A stretch of 64,000 nt of DNA from Ascochyta rabiei (lineage: Eukaryota > Ascomycota > Dothideomycetes > Pleosporales > Didymellaceae). The number at the start of each line of letters is the position of its first letter. The stretch's first letter is position 1. The stretch spans positions 930,001-994,000 of the forward strand of contig NC_082407.1 in the NCBI RefSeq assembly GCF_004011695.2, given 5' to 3'. Of the stretch, positions 1 through 11,548 are shown piece by piece. A model generated the notes under the pieces. That model was given only the letters and a program-made list of their open reading frames with translations. It did no database searches and had not been told where the DNA came from. Made by a program: the position numbers and the translations under genes.

Positions 1-99
1 GTTTTAGGGGTACTATTAGTAGCCGTAATAACAAAAGTATTAAAGGATAGTCTAGTATTAGGAGCTTAAGAGTTATGCTTAGATTAAGTTATAACAGTC

Positions 100-2250
100 A
101 CTGCTTCTAGGTTTCTACTAGAAAACTTAAGGTTCTTATTCCCTATTAGCGTCTGTTGTACTATAAGGACAAGACAGAAGAGGCTTACTCTATCTTTGTA
201 AGGAAGAATTTCGCTACCCTATATTCTATAGATAACTAGAAGATTAAAGTTAAATACGTTAGAAGGCGACATATTGTACTCTATAATAGTGTTTTATTAT
301 TAGCGTTAAAGAAAGTGTGTTAAGGTACTAGCGATAAAGGGGGAAACTTTAAGCCTTTGTCTAGAGACTTTACAGTCTAGGGTATGCTAATATGCTTTAT
401 ATATCTACATTCTAACATATAATAACAGTCCTAGGCTTACCTAAGACACTAAAGCCTCTTTATACCTTAGCTTGTTATTAGTCCCCTCTTAGGGTATAAA
501 GCAATTAGCTACAGCGTTAGATCTACTTGCTACTAAGGGTTCCCCCTGTGTATACAAGGCAGAATTTGTTAGCTTAAATAATATTCTTGCTATTTTAGTG
601 AAGATAAAGCAGAGCTAGTGTCTCCTACAGCTTGGTGGACATGCTCTGCCACCGCCATTATCTCTGCTACTCCTAACCTAGGGCTAACTAGCAGATGCTA
701 TTAGCTTTGTAGTATAGGGTGAATTAACTTATATAAATAGAAGCTGCGTTATATTATTATATAGAGGTAGCTGTATTATACTACACGGTTTAGTAAGCTA
801 GAAGTATAGTACTAAGTCCTCTTGTATAAGACTAGCGTGCACTATACTATAGCCACAACGCAATATTATAGATATTAGGCAGTGTCTAGTACGTGCTTTA
901 TACATTGATTTGCTAGTAATAGAGGTATTAACACCTTATACATATATCTAAGCAGTACTTTACTCTTATTTAAAACGCAGCTGTATGCTTTAACAGCATA
1001 GTAGCCTTATATGTTAGCATGGTTTAGTTGTTAAAGTAAGAGGAAAAGAAGGTAGCTATATTGTGTCTACTCTAACAGAAACACAACTAGTATAGAAGTG
1101 CTAAAAGTAGAAAGACTAATATAGCTTACAATGCAGCTATTATAAGAAAGCCCCTAAGCGCAGGATGCATAGCAAGCTAAGCACTAACTAGATAGTACTA
1201 GGACAGCTATAAAGACAGACATTAGCCTTTTAGAGTATTTAGTTAACTAACCTACATAGCTTCCCTCCTAACTTTATCTAAGATTTCTAACTTAGCTCCT
1301 AACATGTATAACTTCCTAAGTCTAAGTATTAGAACACGTGCTAACCTTTATTAGCTCTAAACCTACCCTTTACTTCTTTTTAATCTACACAAACAATATT
1401 AAGGATAGAGGAATTATTATTAATATTAACAACGTCTCTTTGCTTAACTTATTCTATATGCAGAAAAACATTAGTAGATTAGAATACAGGCAATCTAATA
1501 GTGTTGTTCCTATTCCTAGACCCTTAGCAGTTAGGCAAATCGTAGCCATATTAAGAGCTTTAACTAACCTGTTTTTCTAGACATCTATAATATCTTCTAC
1601 GACCTATACGTAGAGCTTGCGCCAATTAGAATAAGAAGGTAACGTAATGTCTGTTGTAAAGAAAGTAGATCCTGCAGCCTTATACAAGCTTTAGAAGTAA
1701 TCTGTGTAGAGTTCTACCCTCTCTATATAAGAAACACATTCTTAGTTAAGGCCTACTAAGTACTAAGTTTTGTTAGAGATTTCCTTCTAAGATTATCTAT
1801 TCTTAAAGAGGCTACACTTAAAATTAATATAAGGCAGCGTTACTATAGCAAGCCTGTAAAAATCTTGCTAGCGCTTCTTTCTGTAGTACACTAAGAAGAT
1901 ATTAAAGTTCAGTTCTAGTGCAAGGATTTAGATTAGGTGCTAGCAGATCGCCTTACCTAAGCATGCCAGCAGAGGTTACAGTAGCAGGAGATAATCTGCT
2001 AGGTAGGACGCATCTTTATCTTTAGAGACCTAGCTATAAAATTCAAAGAGAGAGGGCTCTAGGAATAGAAGGCAAGGACAGACATCACTTCCTAGAAGTT
2101 TTAGGCCTATCTTAGATTTAGAACAAAGGCCGAGAATAATAGTTTGATGCTGCTTTTAAGGATTAAGTATGCTAAGTAACAACTAAATTACTTAGTTAGT
2201 GCAGATTAATTCTAACTGTAGTACAATAGGGTAAACAATAATTTAAAAGT
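100..2250 (+). pseudogene. Decayed coding sequence, family not recognised
   Basis: Reading TAG/TAA as former Gln/Trp codons, the + strand gives protein-like stretches with charged residues, for example around 130-330 (fragment YQRLLHYKDKTEEAYSIF) and 1735-2220 (fragments KEATLKINIRQRYYSKP and KFKERGLQEQKARTDI). I do not recognise a family and cannot say whether this is one gene or several. A patch at about 600-680 looks less mutated, with TGG codons intact. It could be transposon or captured host sequence. The coding strand is inferred from charge content and from stops being of RIP type, which is weak evidence. Confidence 0.35.
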
Positions 2251-2460
2251 GTAGCAGTGCGTAAACGGTACTGAAGTGAGCTGATTTGCTAGATTGATTT
2301 AAGGTTGTAGGTTGAGGCGTGTGTTAATTAAGCAGACAGTTGCTTAGAAAAACTATCTAATTACATCTTGTCATCTATTTCGTCTATTTTATCTCTCTTA
2401 TCCTTCTTGTTATAGCTGTGTTAGTCATTAATATTTATTAATTTAAATTGCTTATTAGGT

Positions 2461-2530
2461 AACCAGCGCGGTGTTAATGGCGTAGTTGTGGTTAAGGCCT
2501 TGCACGGGTTCTGAGGTGCATTACATAATA
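2461..2530 (+). other. tRNA-like segment with A-box and B-box resemblance (possible SINE head)
   Basis: Within AT-rich DNA there is a short GC-richer segment with an A-box-like motif at 2478-2491 (TGGCGTAGTTGTGG) and a B-box-like GGTTC at 2507-2511, spaced roughly as in tRNA genes. A cloverleaf cannot be closed convincingly by eye, and the B box lacks the usual GGTTCGA core. It may be the head of a tRNA-derived SINE, a decayed tRNA gene, or chance. Confidence 0.25.
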
Positions 2531-3239
2531 CATCCATTTTAGCCAGCTAATAGGAGTACTAAGTAGGTTAATTAACACAATAAATTAGTTATTACTACGT
2601 TACTAGCAACAAATGATCGCATACATTACTTGCTGGCCGCTCCTTACAAGCCTACGTGCAGGATACTAAGGTGTAATTACGTATGTGGACAAGTGTCCAG
2701 CTAGCTTCTAACGCCCCTAACGTCTGCTCTAAATCTGCAATGCAGCAATACTCTAAAACTATCTTAATAGATATAATCCCTGCACTTAAAACATCTGTTA
2801 AGCATAGTTGTTAAGTTTCTGTTTCTAGCATGCTATTCCCTGTAAGTGTCTGCTGTGCCACCTGTACGCGCCTACGCTACCTATACCCCTCTTTACATTA
2901 GGCAAGTAGACAGTAAGCAATCTTTAGCTTTAGAAACATTAGAGTACAATCTCTAGGATCCTGCTGTAGCCCTTAATTACATTTATGTTAGATATAACAG
3001 TTTATAAAACTAACAATAGAAAGCTGTATATTAATAGCAACTTGCAAATATCCTATACACCTAAAGACTGCTTATTAAGTTTAATTCTTAATTTAACATA
3101 TCTCTTTACTAATTAAAACAATCCTACCTAGTTTATTATTGCGAATTTCACCTAATCTCTGTGCCTTGCAGGACAGTCTTTAGTCTCTTTTAACCTCTTT
3201 AGCTGTCGTGCCATCTTACCTATGTCTTTCTTAAACATA

Positions 3240-4460
3240 AATACTTCTCTCTCTTCTCTACCTCTACCTAAGTATTTAGTATATACTACTTCGGCTTATA
3301 TATAGAAGGCTAAGAGTGCTAAGTACTAGTCTACCTTTGTAGAGAAAAGCAAGCTAAGGATTAAAGACTCCCAGGAGCACATCCAGTACATTAGAGATCC
3401 ACACTTCACCAGCGTAGTTAGTGTTTACAGATAGTATTATAACTAAGTAACTACTAATAGCTTTTTACAGTACAGTCTAAAATACATATAACTAGATATT
3501 AAAGTTCTAGATACTATCTAAATCTAATATAGTTAAGTCTTCTGTTACCTTACTAAGCTTCTTAACAAGTTCTAGAACTGCATTAGCAAAATAAGTCCAC
3601 TCTAAGAAGAGGACCTACTATTCCTTCTTCTTTATTAGTTTGTAGATTCTTCTGAAGCAGCCGTGTATGCTAAGATACAGCGCCTAGATAATGTCTAAAT
3701 CTATAACTTAACTATCTAAGAACTACTAGTAGGTCTGCTTATACACTAGCATTATAAAAATACTAAAGGTAAATAGGAAACAATAGTACTTAAAGGCTCT
3801 CTAAGTTACAATGCTAGTGTTATCTATACTAATCTAAGTATAAACTACTTAGAGCTACTACTAGGAGATTATTCTCTAGACACAGCCTACAGTCTTTTAC
3901 CCTAGACACCTTTAGAAGCAGACAACATTTATGCAGCAACAGTTTACTTCCCCTTAGCTATACCTATAGAACTGCTAAATAGTCTAGAGTTACCTATAGA
4001 TAATCTACTAGAGTACTTAAGTCTATTAGAATAGACAGAGATATAGCTAGAGCACAACTAGGCCTAGTTGCTACTTAAATTACAACCTCTAGGTTTTTGC
4101 ATTTATTAGTGTTACCACAATAGAGTAGAACGCAGTAGCAAGGATAAAGCTTTTAAGCTTCCCTTAGGATTTCTAGAAATAGTGCACTATATAGAAGAAG
4201 CCTTTAGTAATATAATTAATACTATAAGGTATTTACTTTTCTACTAGAAGCTAATCTATGTAGGTTTCCTGTGCTACATTTCAGGTTTAGAGCCAGTTAA
4301 GGCAGTCTGTACCCCTAGAAGACAGAGGCACTTAGAGCTTTAAGTGTAACCTGTTTGTTACTATCCCTTCTTTGTACATTACAGTGTAGTAAGATAGAGG
4401 TTCTCTAGTGTACAGGAGTTTTAGGAACAGAAACATTAAGTTTTTACTAACACAAAATTT
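3240..4460 (+). pseudogene. Decayed ORF of about 400 codons, unknown function
   Basis: With TAG/TAA taken as former Gln/Trp codons, the + strand reads as a long protein-like sequence (fragments KSAKYQSTFVEKSKLRIKDS near 3320-3360 and KAFKLPLGFLEIVHYIEEAF near 4150-4205). Nearly all interruptions are of RIP type rather than TGA. No domain is recognised. It lies inside the block whose right end carries a DUF3435 recombinase relic, so it could be cargo of a large element, but it could equally be part of an unidentified transposon. Confidence 0.35.
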
Positions 4461-5677
4461 AATCTAAGTTAATAGTTTTCTAGGACTAGATCGCATCCTA
4501 CAATAGTTATAAGGAGTGTTCTAGCTGTTAAGAAGGTTTTAGAGTATAGTTATAAGATAGCCACGTAGATACAACCTCTCTGCAAATAATATGTATTTCT
4601 ATTAATTACTCTTTTTAACATAATAAATAATATAATAGGCTGTAGTTTAGGAACTTATGTAAAGCATGTTCGTACGCTACAAGTAGCCCTAAGATCTGCT
4701 GTCTGCTAAAGCCTGTTACTAGTGTCTTAGATTTGTTGGGCCCTCTTAATAGAAAACAGTTTCTAGATTTTATAATTACATGTACAGAGGATCTTTTTAA
4801 TATAAAAGTAAAAAGATCCTATTTACCTAGATGTCTACCTATAAATACTCTACAATTAATTAGATAAGTAAGCTATGTCTGCTACGCTACCTCTTTTGTC
4901 TTGCTAATTAGGTAGCAGCAATGCCTTAGAGCTAGTTAAACTTGCCTATACACTAACATAGCCTATAACTCTGCAGAGTTCTATAAATTATATTACAGAC
5001 TAACTGTTACAGCTAAACATATATCTACATCTATTACAAGTCCTTAAGTAGGAAATATAGACGCATAGCTAAACTTATACTAAGCTTATAAGTAAGTATA
5101 TATAATCTACAGAACTTACAGACTAAGTAGGTAGACTCTCTAGTAAGCTTATACAGTTGCAAAAGTTACCTAAAACACCTTAGCACAAAGACAAAGAGTC
5201 TTTACTAGCTCTTTAAAGCAATCTTAAACAGGAACATAAGGTTTGTGCTGCTAAATATCCTTTAGGAAAAGATATTTACATAAAACAGACTCTAAAGCTA
5301 TAGTTATTTAAGCCATTTTAGCATAATTAAGAATCTGTTCTAACAGCAGAAGATAGAGGAGACAATGTCTAGCACCATAATAGACGCGTAAAGACAAGGT
5401 TGTAAAGCTTATTTCTGTATTAAATATAAGTTTGCAAATAGTTAATGTGCATTTAATAACAAGATTTATGTCTAATGCTTCTTTCTAAATACAATAGTAG
5501 TAACTCTACGCAGACAATGCAGTATAACTAACAGTAAGACTACTACAGGCTAGAAGTTTAGTCTAGCCACATAATATTGTTTTCTAGAAACTTAAACTGC
5601 ATTAAATTTACTACTAGTTCTTCCTTGTTCCTGCGTACGTTAACGTCTGCAGCTTTAGCAAAACATAAAAGCTACTA
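4461..5677. other. AT-rich stretch, no gene recognised
   Basis: A short + strand stretch at about 4880-5330 reads as protein-like if RIP stops are ignored (fragment AYNSAEFYKLYYRLTV). No domain, inverted repeat or RNA gene is recognised. The segment ends at the TA duplication of the pogo-like element at 5676-5677. Confidence 0.3.
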
Positions 5678-7541
5678 ATGTACCCCACAGACGAAAGAAT
5701 CAACAGGCAAGAGAATTACTTTTGCTAAGCCCCTACTAAACCACCCTTTACATAATAATGCCTTCTTAACAACACTATTTAGACGCATTAAAAGAAGCTT
5801 AGATACAGCTTGCGCTCTAGGCTCTTAAACAAGACATAACTCTCTCTTAGCAACGCGCTGCAGCTATCTACAGAGTTCCTTAAGCTACACTAAGCAAGTA
5901 ACGCGCAGGACAACCTTTACACACTAATTTTATAGCTAACTTATAGAAGCTAGATAATAATAAGGAGAAGGTAATTATTAAATATGTCCTTAAGCTAGAT
6001 GCATAAGGATTTTCCCCTTAGCTCTTAGATATAGCTACTATAGCTAATTCTTTGCGCGCTAAGCGTAATCTAGGCCCTATTAGCACAAACTAGCCTAGTA
6101 TGTTTGTTAAGTAACACCTAGAGCTTAAAGTTAAGTTTAATTACAAGTACAACTACAAGAGAGCCCTCTATAAGGATCCTAAGGTTCTATAGGGCTAGTT
6201 TAGCCTACTAGTAAATGTTAAAGCTAAGTATAGCATCTAGGATAAAGACATATATAACTTTAACATAACAGGCTTTATAATAGGCTAGATCTCCCTAGGA
6301 GTAGTTATTATAGCTTTAGAACAACAAGGTTAGCTAAAGGCAGTCTAGCTAGGCAACTGCGAGTAGGCTACAACTATAGTAGGCATTAATGCTAAAGAAT
6401 AGGCTATTCTAGCCTTTCTTATCTTTAAGGCCTACTACTACCTCTCTGCCTAGTATAAAGAAGAGGATCTGCCTTAAGAATAGGTTATTAGAGTCTCTAA
6501 TAACAGCTAGACTACTAATAAGCTTAGTCTAGACTAGATAAGCCACTCTAACAGGCATACAAAGGAGCGTACTATTAGCACCTACTATTTGCTTATTATT
6601 AATAGTTATAAGAGCTATAACTCTCTTAAATTCTAGCAGTACTACATGGATAATAAGATTATTACTCTCTGTTTGCCTTTTTACTTATTATACCTTACAC
6701 AGCCTCTTAATATAGCTTCTTTTACTACTTTAAAGAAGGTATATAGGCGCTAAGCTAAAATACTTATATATAACTAGATTAACTATATTATAAAGACAGA
6801 GTTTCTACTATACTTTAAATGCGCCTACAACGCTGTAATTACTTCTAGCAATATTTAGAGGGGGTTCTAAGGCGCTAGACTAGTCCTGTTTAACCTATAA
6901 CAGGTTATAAGCAGCCTTAATATAAAGCTACGCACGCTATTACCACTACTACCTATTAATAATAAGCTTTAGCAGTTGCAAACCCTAAGCAATACTCTTA
7001 AAATTAGGTTGTAATTAACGCTTATAAAGACAAGGATTTAGAGGTATATAGATAGCTTACCTACCTCTATAGTTAAAGCGTTTAAGAAGGTCTTAAAGGA
7101 GGCAGCTATAATTGCGCATAAGCTAGTGTTAGCGCAACAGGAGATTACTAAGCTTTAAGCTGCTAATAAGGCAGCTATATAACAAAAATTACACAAAAGA
7201 AAGCAGGTTAAGAAAGAAGGTACTCTAATAGTTAAAGAGGGCTAGCAATTAACAGCTCTAAAAGAGTTTAGAGCGTGTAGTAATAGTAAGAAGGCAAAGA
7301 AGTAGGTGCGCGCTAATAGGGCTAAGCTAACCTAAAGGCGCTATAGACAGTATAGTAAGACTAGACATAACGCACAAATGTGCAAGAATAATATAGAAGT
7401 AGTCTCTAAGTAATATTACAGCTTATCTTGCCTTATGCAGCGCTAGTTTGTAGTGTTTTAGGCCATAATAGGGTAAGTTTTAGTAGGGGCTTAGTAAAAG
7501 TAATTCTCTTACCTGTTAATTCTTTTGTCCGTAGGGTACGT
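5678..7541 (+). mobile_element. Pogo/Fot1-like DNA transposon, RIP-inactivated, 1864 bp
   Basis: Inverted repeats of about 68 bp bound the element: left 5678-5745 and right 7474-7541. The ends read ATGTACCCCACAGACGAAAG and, in reverse complement, ACGTACCCTACGGACAAAAG; the differences are mostly transitions of the kind RIP makes. A TA dinucleotide flanks each side (5676-5677 and 7542-7543), as expected for the Tc1/mariner/pogo superfamily. The interior carries one transposase-like reading frame in the same direction. Length and layout fit a single full-length copy. Confidence 0.85.
5758..7432 (+). pseudogene. Pogo-family transposase (CENP-B/DDE type), broken by RIP
   Basis: The frame opens at ATG 5758 and resembles fungal Fot1/pogo transposases: an N-terminal helix-turn-helix region, a stretch reading KEKVIIKYVLKLDAQGF if a stop is taken as Gln, then catalytic-core signatures. 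IYNFNITGF (about 6249-6275) lies where the family has IYNFDETGF, so the first acidic residue is gone. At about 6590-6630 a diverged copy of the family's LIxDGHxSHxS motif reads IINSYKSYNS, with Asp and His lost. The stretch LPFYLLYLTQPLN (about 6667-6710) matches the family's PPHxxHxLQPLD. A basic coiled tail follows. Dozens of TAG/TAA stops make it non-functional. The missing catalytic residues are seen in the sequence; the family assignment comes from motif order. Confidence 0.75.
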
Positions 7542-7543
7542 TA

Positions 7544-9309
7544 GGGATAATACTAAAACAGTAATAATAACTATAACTCTAGCTAGAATTAATCCGTTAA
7601 GTCCCTTTTAACTAGAGTTTCTTGTAAAAGATAGCTTTTGTATAGTAGATACCAAATTTCTGGCCAGCTTAAGCTTCTTAAACTTACAATTAGAGCTACT
7701 CTAGTGTCCCCTACTGCAAGCTTCTTACCATTTAAATTAATTATTAGCTTATTCTTTAATCTAGTAGATAGAGGTTTAGTTCTAGGCAGGGTCCTGTAAG
7801 ATGTTTAGCGTTAGGTTAAGCTCTTATATAATAGGAAAGATAGAAGTAATTAACTTATATAGAGTTAACTTGTTCTTAAGCAAGAACTGCTTCTTAGACT
7901 TAGATAGAGATCTGAAAGAAACACAGCTTAAGATAATGCAACGCATAGTAGCAGTCTTAGAACTTGTACAGTAAAGGACGTTTTTAGCAATAATACAGTC
8001 TATGCACAAGTTTAAGAATTTGTAGTAAACTGTCTTTAGTTCTTAACATATAACCTAAACCTAGTTCTAGTAAACCTTATATAAGCAGATTTCTGTTCTA
8101 CGTTTACAGTTCTAACACTGCTAGTAGACTAGCTAAATACGTTAAGATTGCCTATATCTACCTAATTATAGACAGGTCTAGAATTACAGACATGCTTAAA
8201 TACACAGCAGCGCAAATACCAGTGCTAATCTCTTTCCCTTAAAACTAGGCTAACAATCTACAGACAAATATTAATCTCTAAAATAACAAAGAGCATATCT
8301 GTATAGTATGTTATACGCATGTTATACGCTACTCCTAACTTAAGAGATTAGCTGTTTAACCTTCTTACCCTATTAGACCTAAGTACCTTTCTGTACGCGT
8401 TTAACACCTTAATAACTAGAAAGTAGTCCTGTAAATAGATGCAGTTTTAGAGGTAGATATTTACAGACAAAAGCTGGCTATTCCAGATACTTTTACATAG
8501 GTTTAAGGTCTTATTTGTAGGAAATAGCCTAATAATAATAGTAAATTAGGTTTAAAACCTAAGCCTAATGAATTGTAGGAGGAGAAAGCTGTATTTAGAC
8601 CTAAATCTAGTTAGCTGTGTCGCTTTAAAGAGATACGCGCTCTTATCTCTTAAAAGTTTTAACTTTGTTATTAGGGAGAAGAACAAGCACTTTAGGGAAT
8701 TTGCAAGAAATAACAACTTTAACAAGGTCTTGTAATTAGGGGTCTACGCTAGATACGCTGAGCTAATTATAGGCTGTAGACTTTATAACAACTAAACTAT
8801 GCCTTTTATCTAGCTAGACTTTACTATAACTAGCGCAGTAAAAGACAAGGAGATTTGCAAGTTCTACAAAATAGGAAGGAGAGCTAATTATAGCATGTCT
8901 ACTAGGTTATAGTACAGTAACAAGACTATACAGAAGTTGCAACCTCCTAAGACTATAAGCTCTACTATAGACATAGGTGTACTGTTAAAAATAGACAACG
9001 CCTTACTTACTAACATACTAATAGATATTAGGTTTTAAAATTTTAGTACATTAACAAGGTTGTAAGCAGGATTCCTTTTACAGGCGTGTACCTCTTTTAG
9101 CAGAAAAACTTATTTAATTGTATAGACATTATAGAAAAGTTTAATACCTAATTATATAAATATTTTGTACTATTCTTTATAGACAAATTCCTCTATTTCT
9201 AGAATTATGTAATGTTGTATATAGATTATATTTTCTGTTTCTAGATCTTACATCTCCAGCCTAAACCCTAGTTATGTTGCTTAACCCTAGACTAATTAAG
9301 GTTAGGGTT
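7544..9309. other. RIP-degraded stretch, decayed coding sequence of unknown family
   Basis: Between the pogo-like element and the recombinase relic, the + strand at about 8640-9150 reads as protein-like when RIP stops are ignored (fragments KVLQLGVYARYAELIIGCRL and VKDKEICKFYKIGRRANY). The minus strand also gives plausible stretches, so the coding strand is uncertain. No known domain, inverted repeat or LTR is recognised. The short open frame at 7824-8009 is probably chance. Confidence 0.3.
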
Positions 9310-11012
9310 ATTAAACTATTCTATCTTTATTGCTATCTGCACGTGCTTTACGCTTTCCTGTAACCCTACAGGGACCAAATAGAGGCATGCCGTAGACTGT
9401 AGTTGCATGATTCCAGAAGTTAGATTCTGAGGATAAAGTATTAGTACAGAGTGGGTGTAGGCATACTGCAGGAGCGTTCTCCTTTATTAGATGCTCCTTT
9501 ATGTGTTTATGTAACTAAAAAACGTTGCTAAACTACGCAAAGCGTACAGCTAATAGAGCGTTAGTGCTAAGGTAAAAGATACAATATGCTGCTACTATAA
9601 TAAGTCTACACTCCTTTATTAGACTATAATAGTTATTTAAATCTTTAAGATATTGCTTCTGTAGGTAGGCGTTCTAAATTTAGTTAGAACAGTACTATAC
9701 GTTGTGCTTATAGCAATAATGCATCTTTATAAGCGTTGTCTATTTATTAGGAATATAGTACTCCTTAGAAACATAATACGCAAGGTCTATATAGCTTTTT
9801 AATCTTTTGCAACAGCCTGCCTACAGGCACTAGTGCAATCTAGAATGTTAAAGATGTTAGGTTTTATAAAGAGAATATAACCTACACATCTTCCTATTAA
9901 AGTAATAGTAGCAATTATTTTAAAGACACGTGTAGATCTTTAAGAAACGTGCAGTTATATGCTCTTACTCTGAATTAACTTATCTTTAGCATGCGCACTA
10001 GAGCAAATTACTATAGAAATAATCTAGACTAAGACTATAGATTATAAGCAGAGCTCTGCATAAGGTAGACACTTTTATACTTTACTAGGTCTTTGTTATA
10101 GTTACTATACTAGGTCTGTTCTGTTAGTTCTGCAGTCTTATACGTGTAGCGCTTCCTTTAAGACCCTACTATTTTAATTAGGGGCTTAAGGACTTATGTA
10201 AGTGAAAGTTAAGATATAACCTTATCTTTATTATTACTATTATAAAACATAATATCTACTACAGCCTAGCGCTTAGGCTTAAACTTAAGTAAAGCTTAAA
10301 GGTAACAGGACAGTTTGCAGGAAAGAAATGTAGACGTTAGTACTGTAGCTCTAACAGCTTTGCCTTTCCCTTTAAGATATTCTTAGTAGTTCTTTTAATA
10401 CGCTGTTTTACGCGTTTATTGCCTAAGCTTATACTCCTGCGTTACAGATAGTGGCACAGTTAATAGAACTTAGACCTCTCTTTCTTCCTTCTCTTTTAAG
10501 GCCTGTGGTACCCTCTTATACAGTAATTCTGTAAGCATTAACCTAGGTAGCTTAGGCGCTAGTAATTTCTAGTTTGCTATTATAGAGCTAGACTCCTTAT
10601 AGGTTAAGGCATTACTTATATTTATAAATTATAGATTAGCTGTTAATTCTAATAAATCCTAAAACGTGGTACTGCGCTGTATTATTATATTTGTGTCCTA
10701 TTAAGGTCCTGCGCTATGTGGCTGTAGCTTCCCCTAAATAGGTCTTAGCTTAACTTCATTAGTGTGTAGTACTAACTTGCCTTTAATAGTGTAGGCAAAG
10801 GCGCGCCTAAAACAATACGCGCTAAGATACAACTAGCTCCTTTTAATTCTAAGTTAAAGTAACTGTACGTCTATATGCAGGTTATAGACATTAATTTGTT
10901 AGCATATATCCCCCTTATAATAGAGCACTCTAGAAACTTAGATCTATACTTAGCCCTGTGTAGCAGATTACCTATAATAGGTTTTGTAGTTTCTAAGTTG
11001 TTCTTGAAGTTG
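9310..11012 (-). pseudogene. DUF3435 tyrosine recombinase (Starship captain-like), C-terminal part
   Basis: This is the downstream half of the gene whose start is at 40290; LTR element A sits between the halves. Across the joint, counting the AGTTG duplication once, the minus-strand frame continues without shift. It contains an Arg-rich motif FRRAFAY near 10790-10830, where the recombinase family has its second catalytic Arg region, then a long helical stretch (RQQTRKTAYQKNYQEYLK). At 9392-9463 lies a C2H2 finger of form C-X4-C-X12-H-X4-Y, whose last His has become Tyr through CAC to TAC. DUF3435 proteins often carry such a C-terminal finger. The catalytic Tyr region is not clear. All frames are broken by RIP stops. 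A Crypton-type recombinase is the alternative. Confidence 0.6.
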
Positions 11013-11531
11013 TACTTTAGTTAAAGACCGTAAGCACTAATTCTATTTGTTCTTAGGGATAAGTACTGGTGGATTGGTTGGGGTTATTAACTAAGCAAAG
11101 CTTGTGAAGATAGAGTGCACTGAATAGTACAGAGTAGACTCTCTAGTTTAAGCGCAGGTTAAGATTCTAAAGACAAACTTAATTAACAAGGTTAAACACA
11201 AACTATAAGAGTTATTTTCCTACTTAACTATATACTTTAATAATTATAGTGGTAATACAGACTAATTAGTGTTGTGTATCCTCTAATTGCACTAAGCACT
11301 AATTGCCCTAATTACTAATTGTACTAATTCCTGATTACACTAATTACTAATTGTACTAATTACTAGTTGAACTAATTATGCTAAGCCTTAATTAGGTTAT
11401 ATGTCCTATTAGTTATTAGCTAAGTGCTAATATGTAATTGTTGCTTACTTGTTGTTTGTTCTGTTGTTATAATTATTGTGCCGCAGCTACTGTAATTAGA
11501 CAAACCCTTCCTGTGTTCTGTAGATTGTAAC
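11013..11531 (-). repeat. Left (3') LTR of element A
   Basis: This copy pairs with 38807-39325 over 519 bp. Differences are mainly C/T and G/A, for example GTAATTAGAC here against GTGATTGGAC in the right copy, so this copy took more RIP at its inner end. It holds a short-period array of CTAATT-type units at about 11282-11395. Confidence 0.9.
11282..11395. repeat. Short tandem array (CTAATT/ACTAATTGTA) inside LTR A
   Basis: Units related to ACTAATTGTACTAATTACTA repeat head to tail. The same array is present in the right LTR at about 39074-39186, so it belongs to the LTR and is not a local expansion. Arrays of this kind in LTRs often sit in U3, but its role here is unknown. Confidence 0.7.
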
Positions 11532-11548
11532 ACTATCCCCCCTCTGTC

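Noticed and set aside
9262..9310. Telomere-like TAACCCTAG and TTAGGG motifs
   Set aside because: Only single units in opposite directions are present, with no array, inside RIP DNA. They do not show a former telomere.
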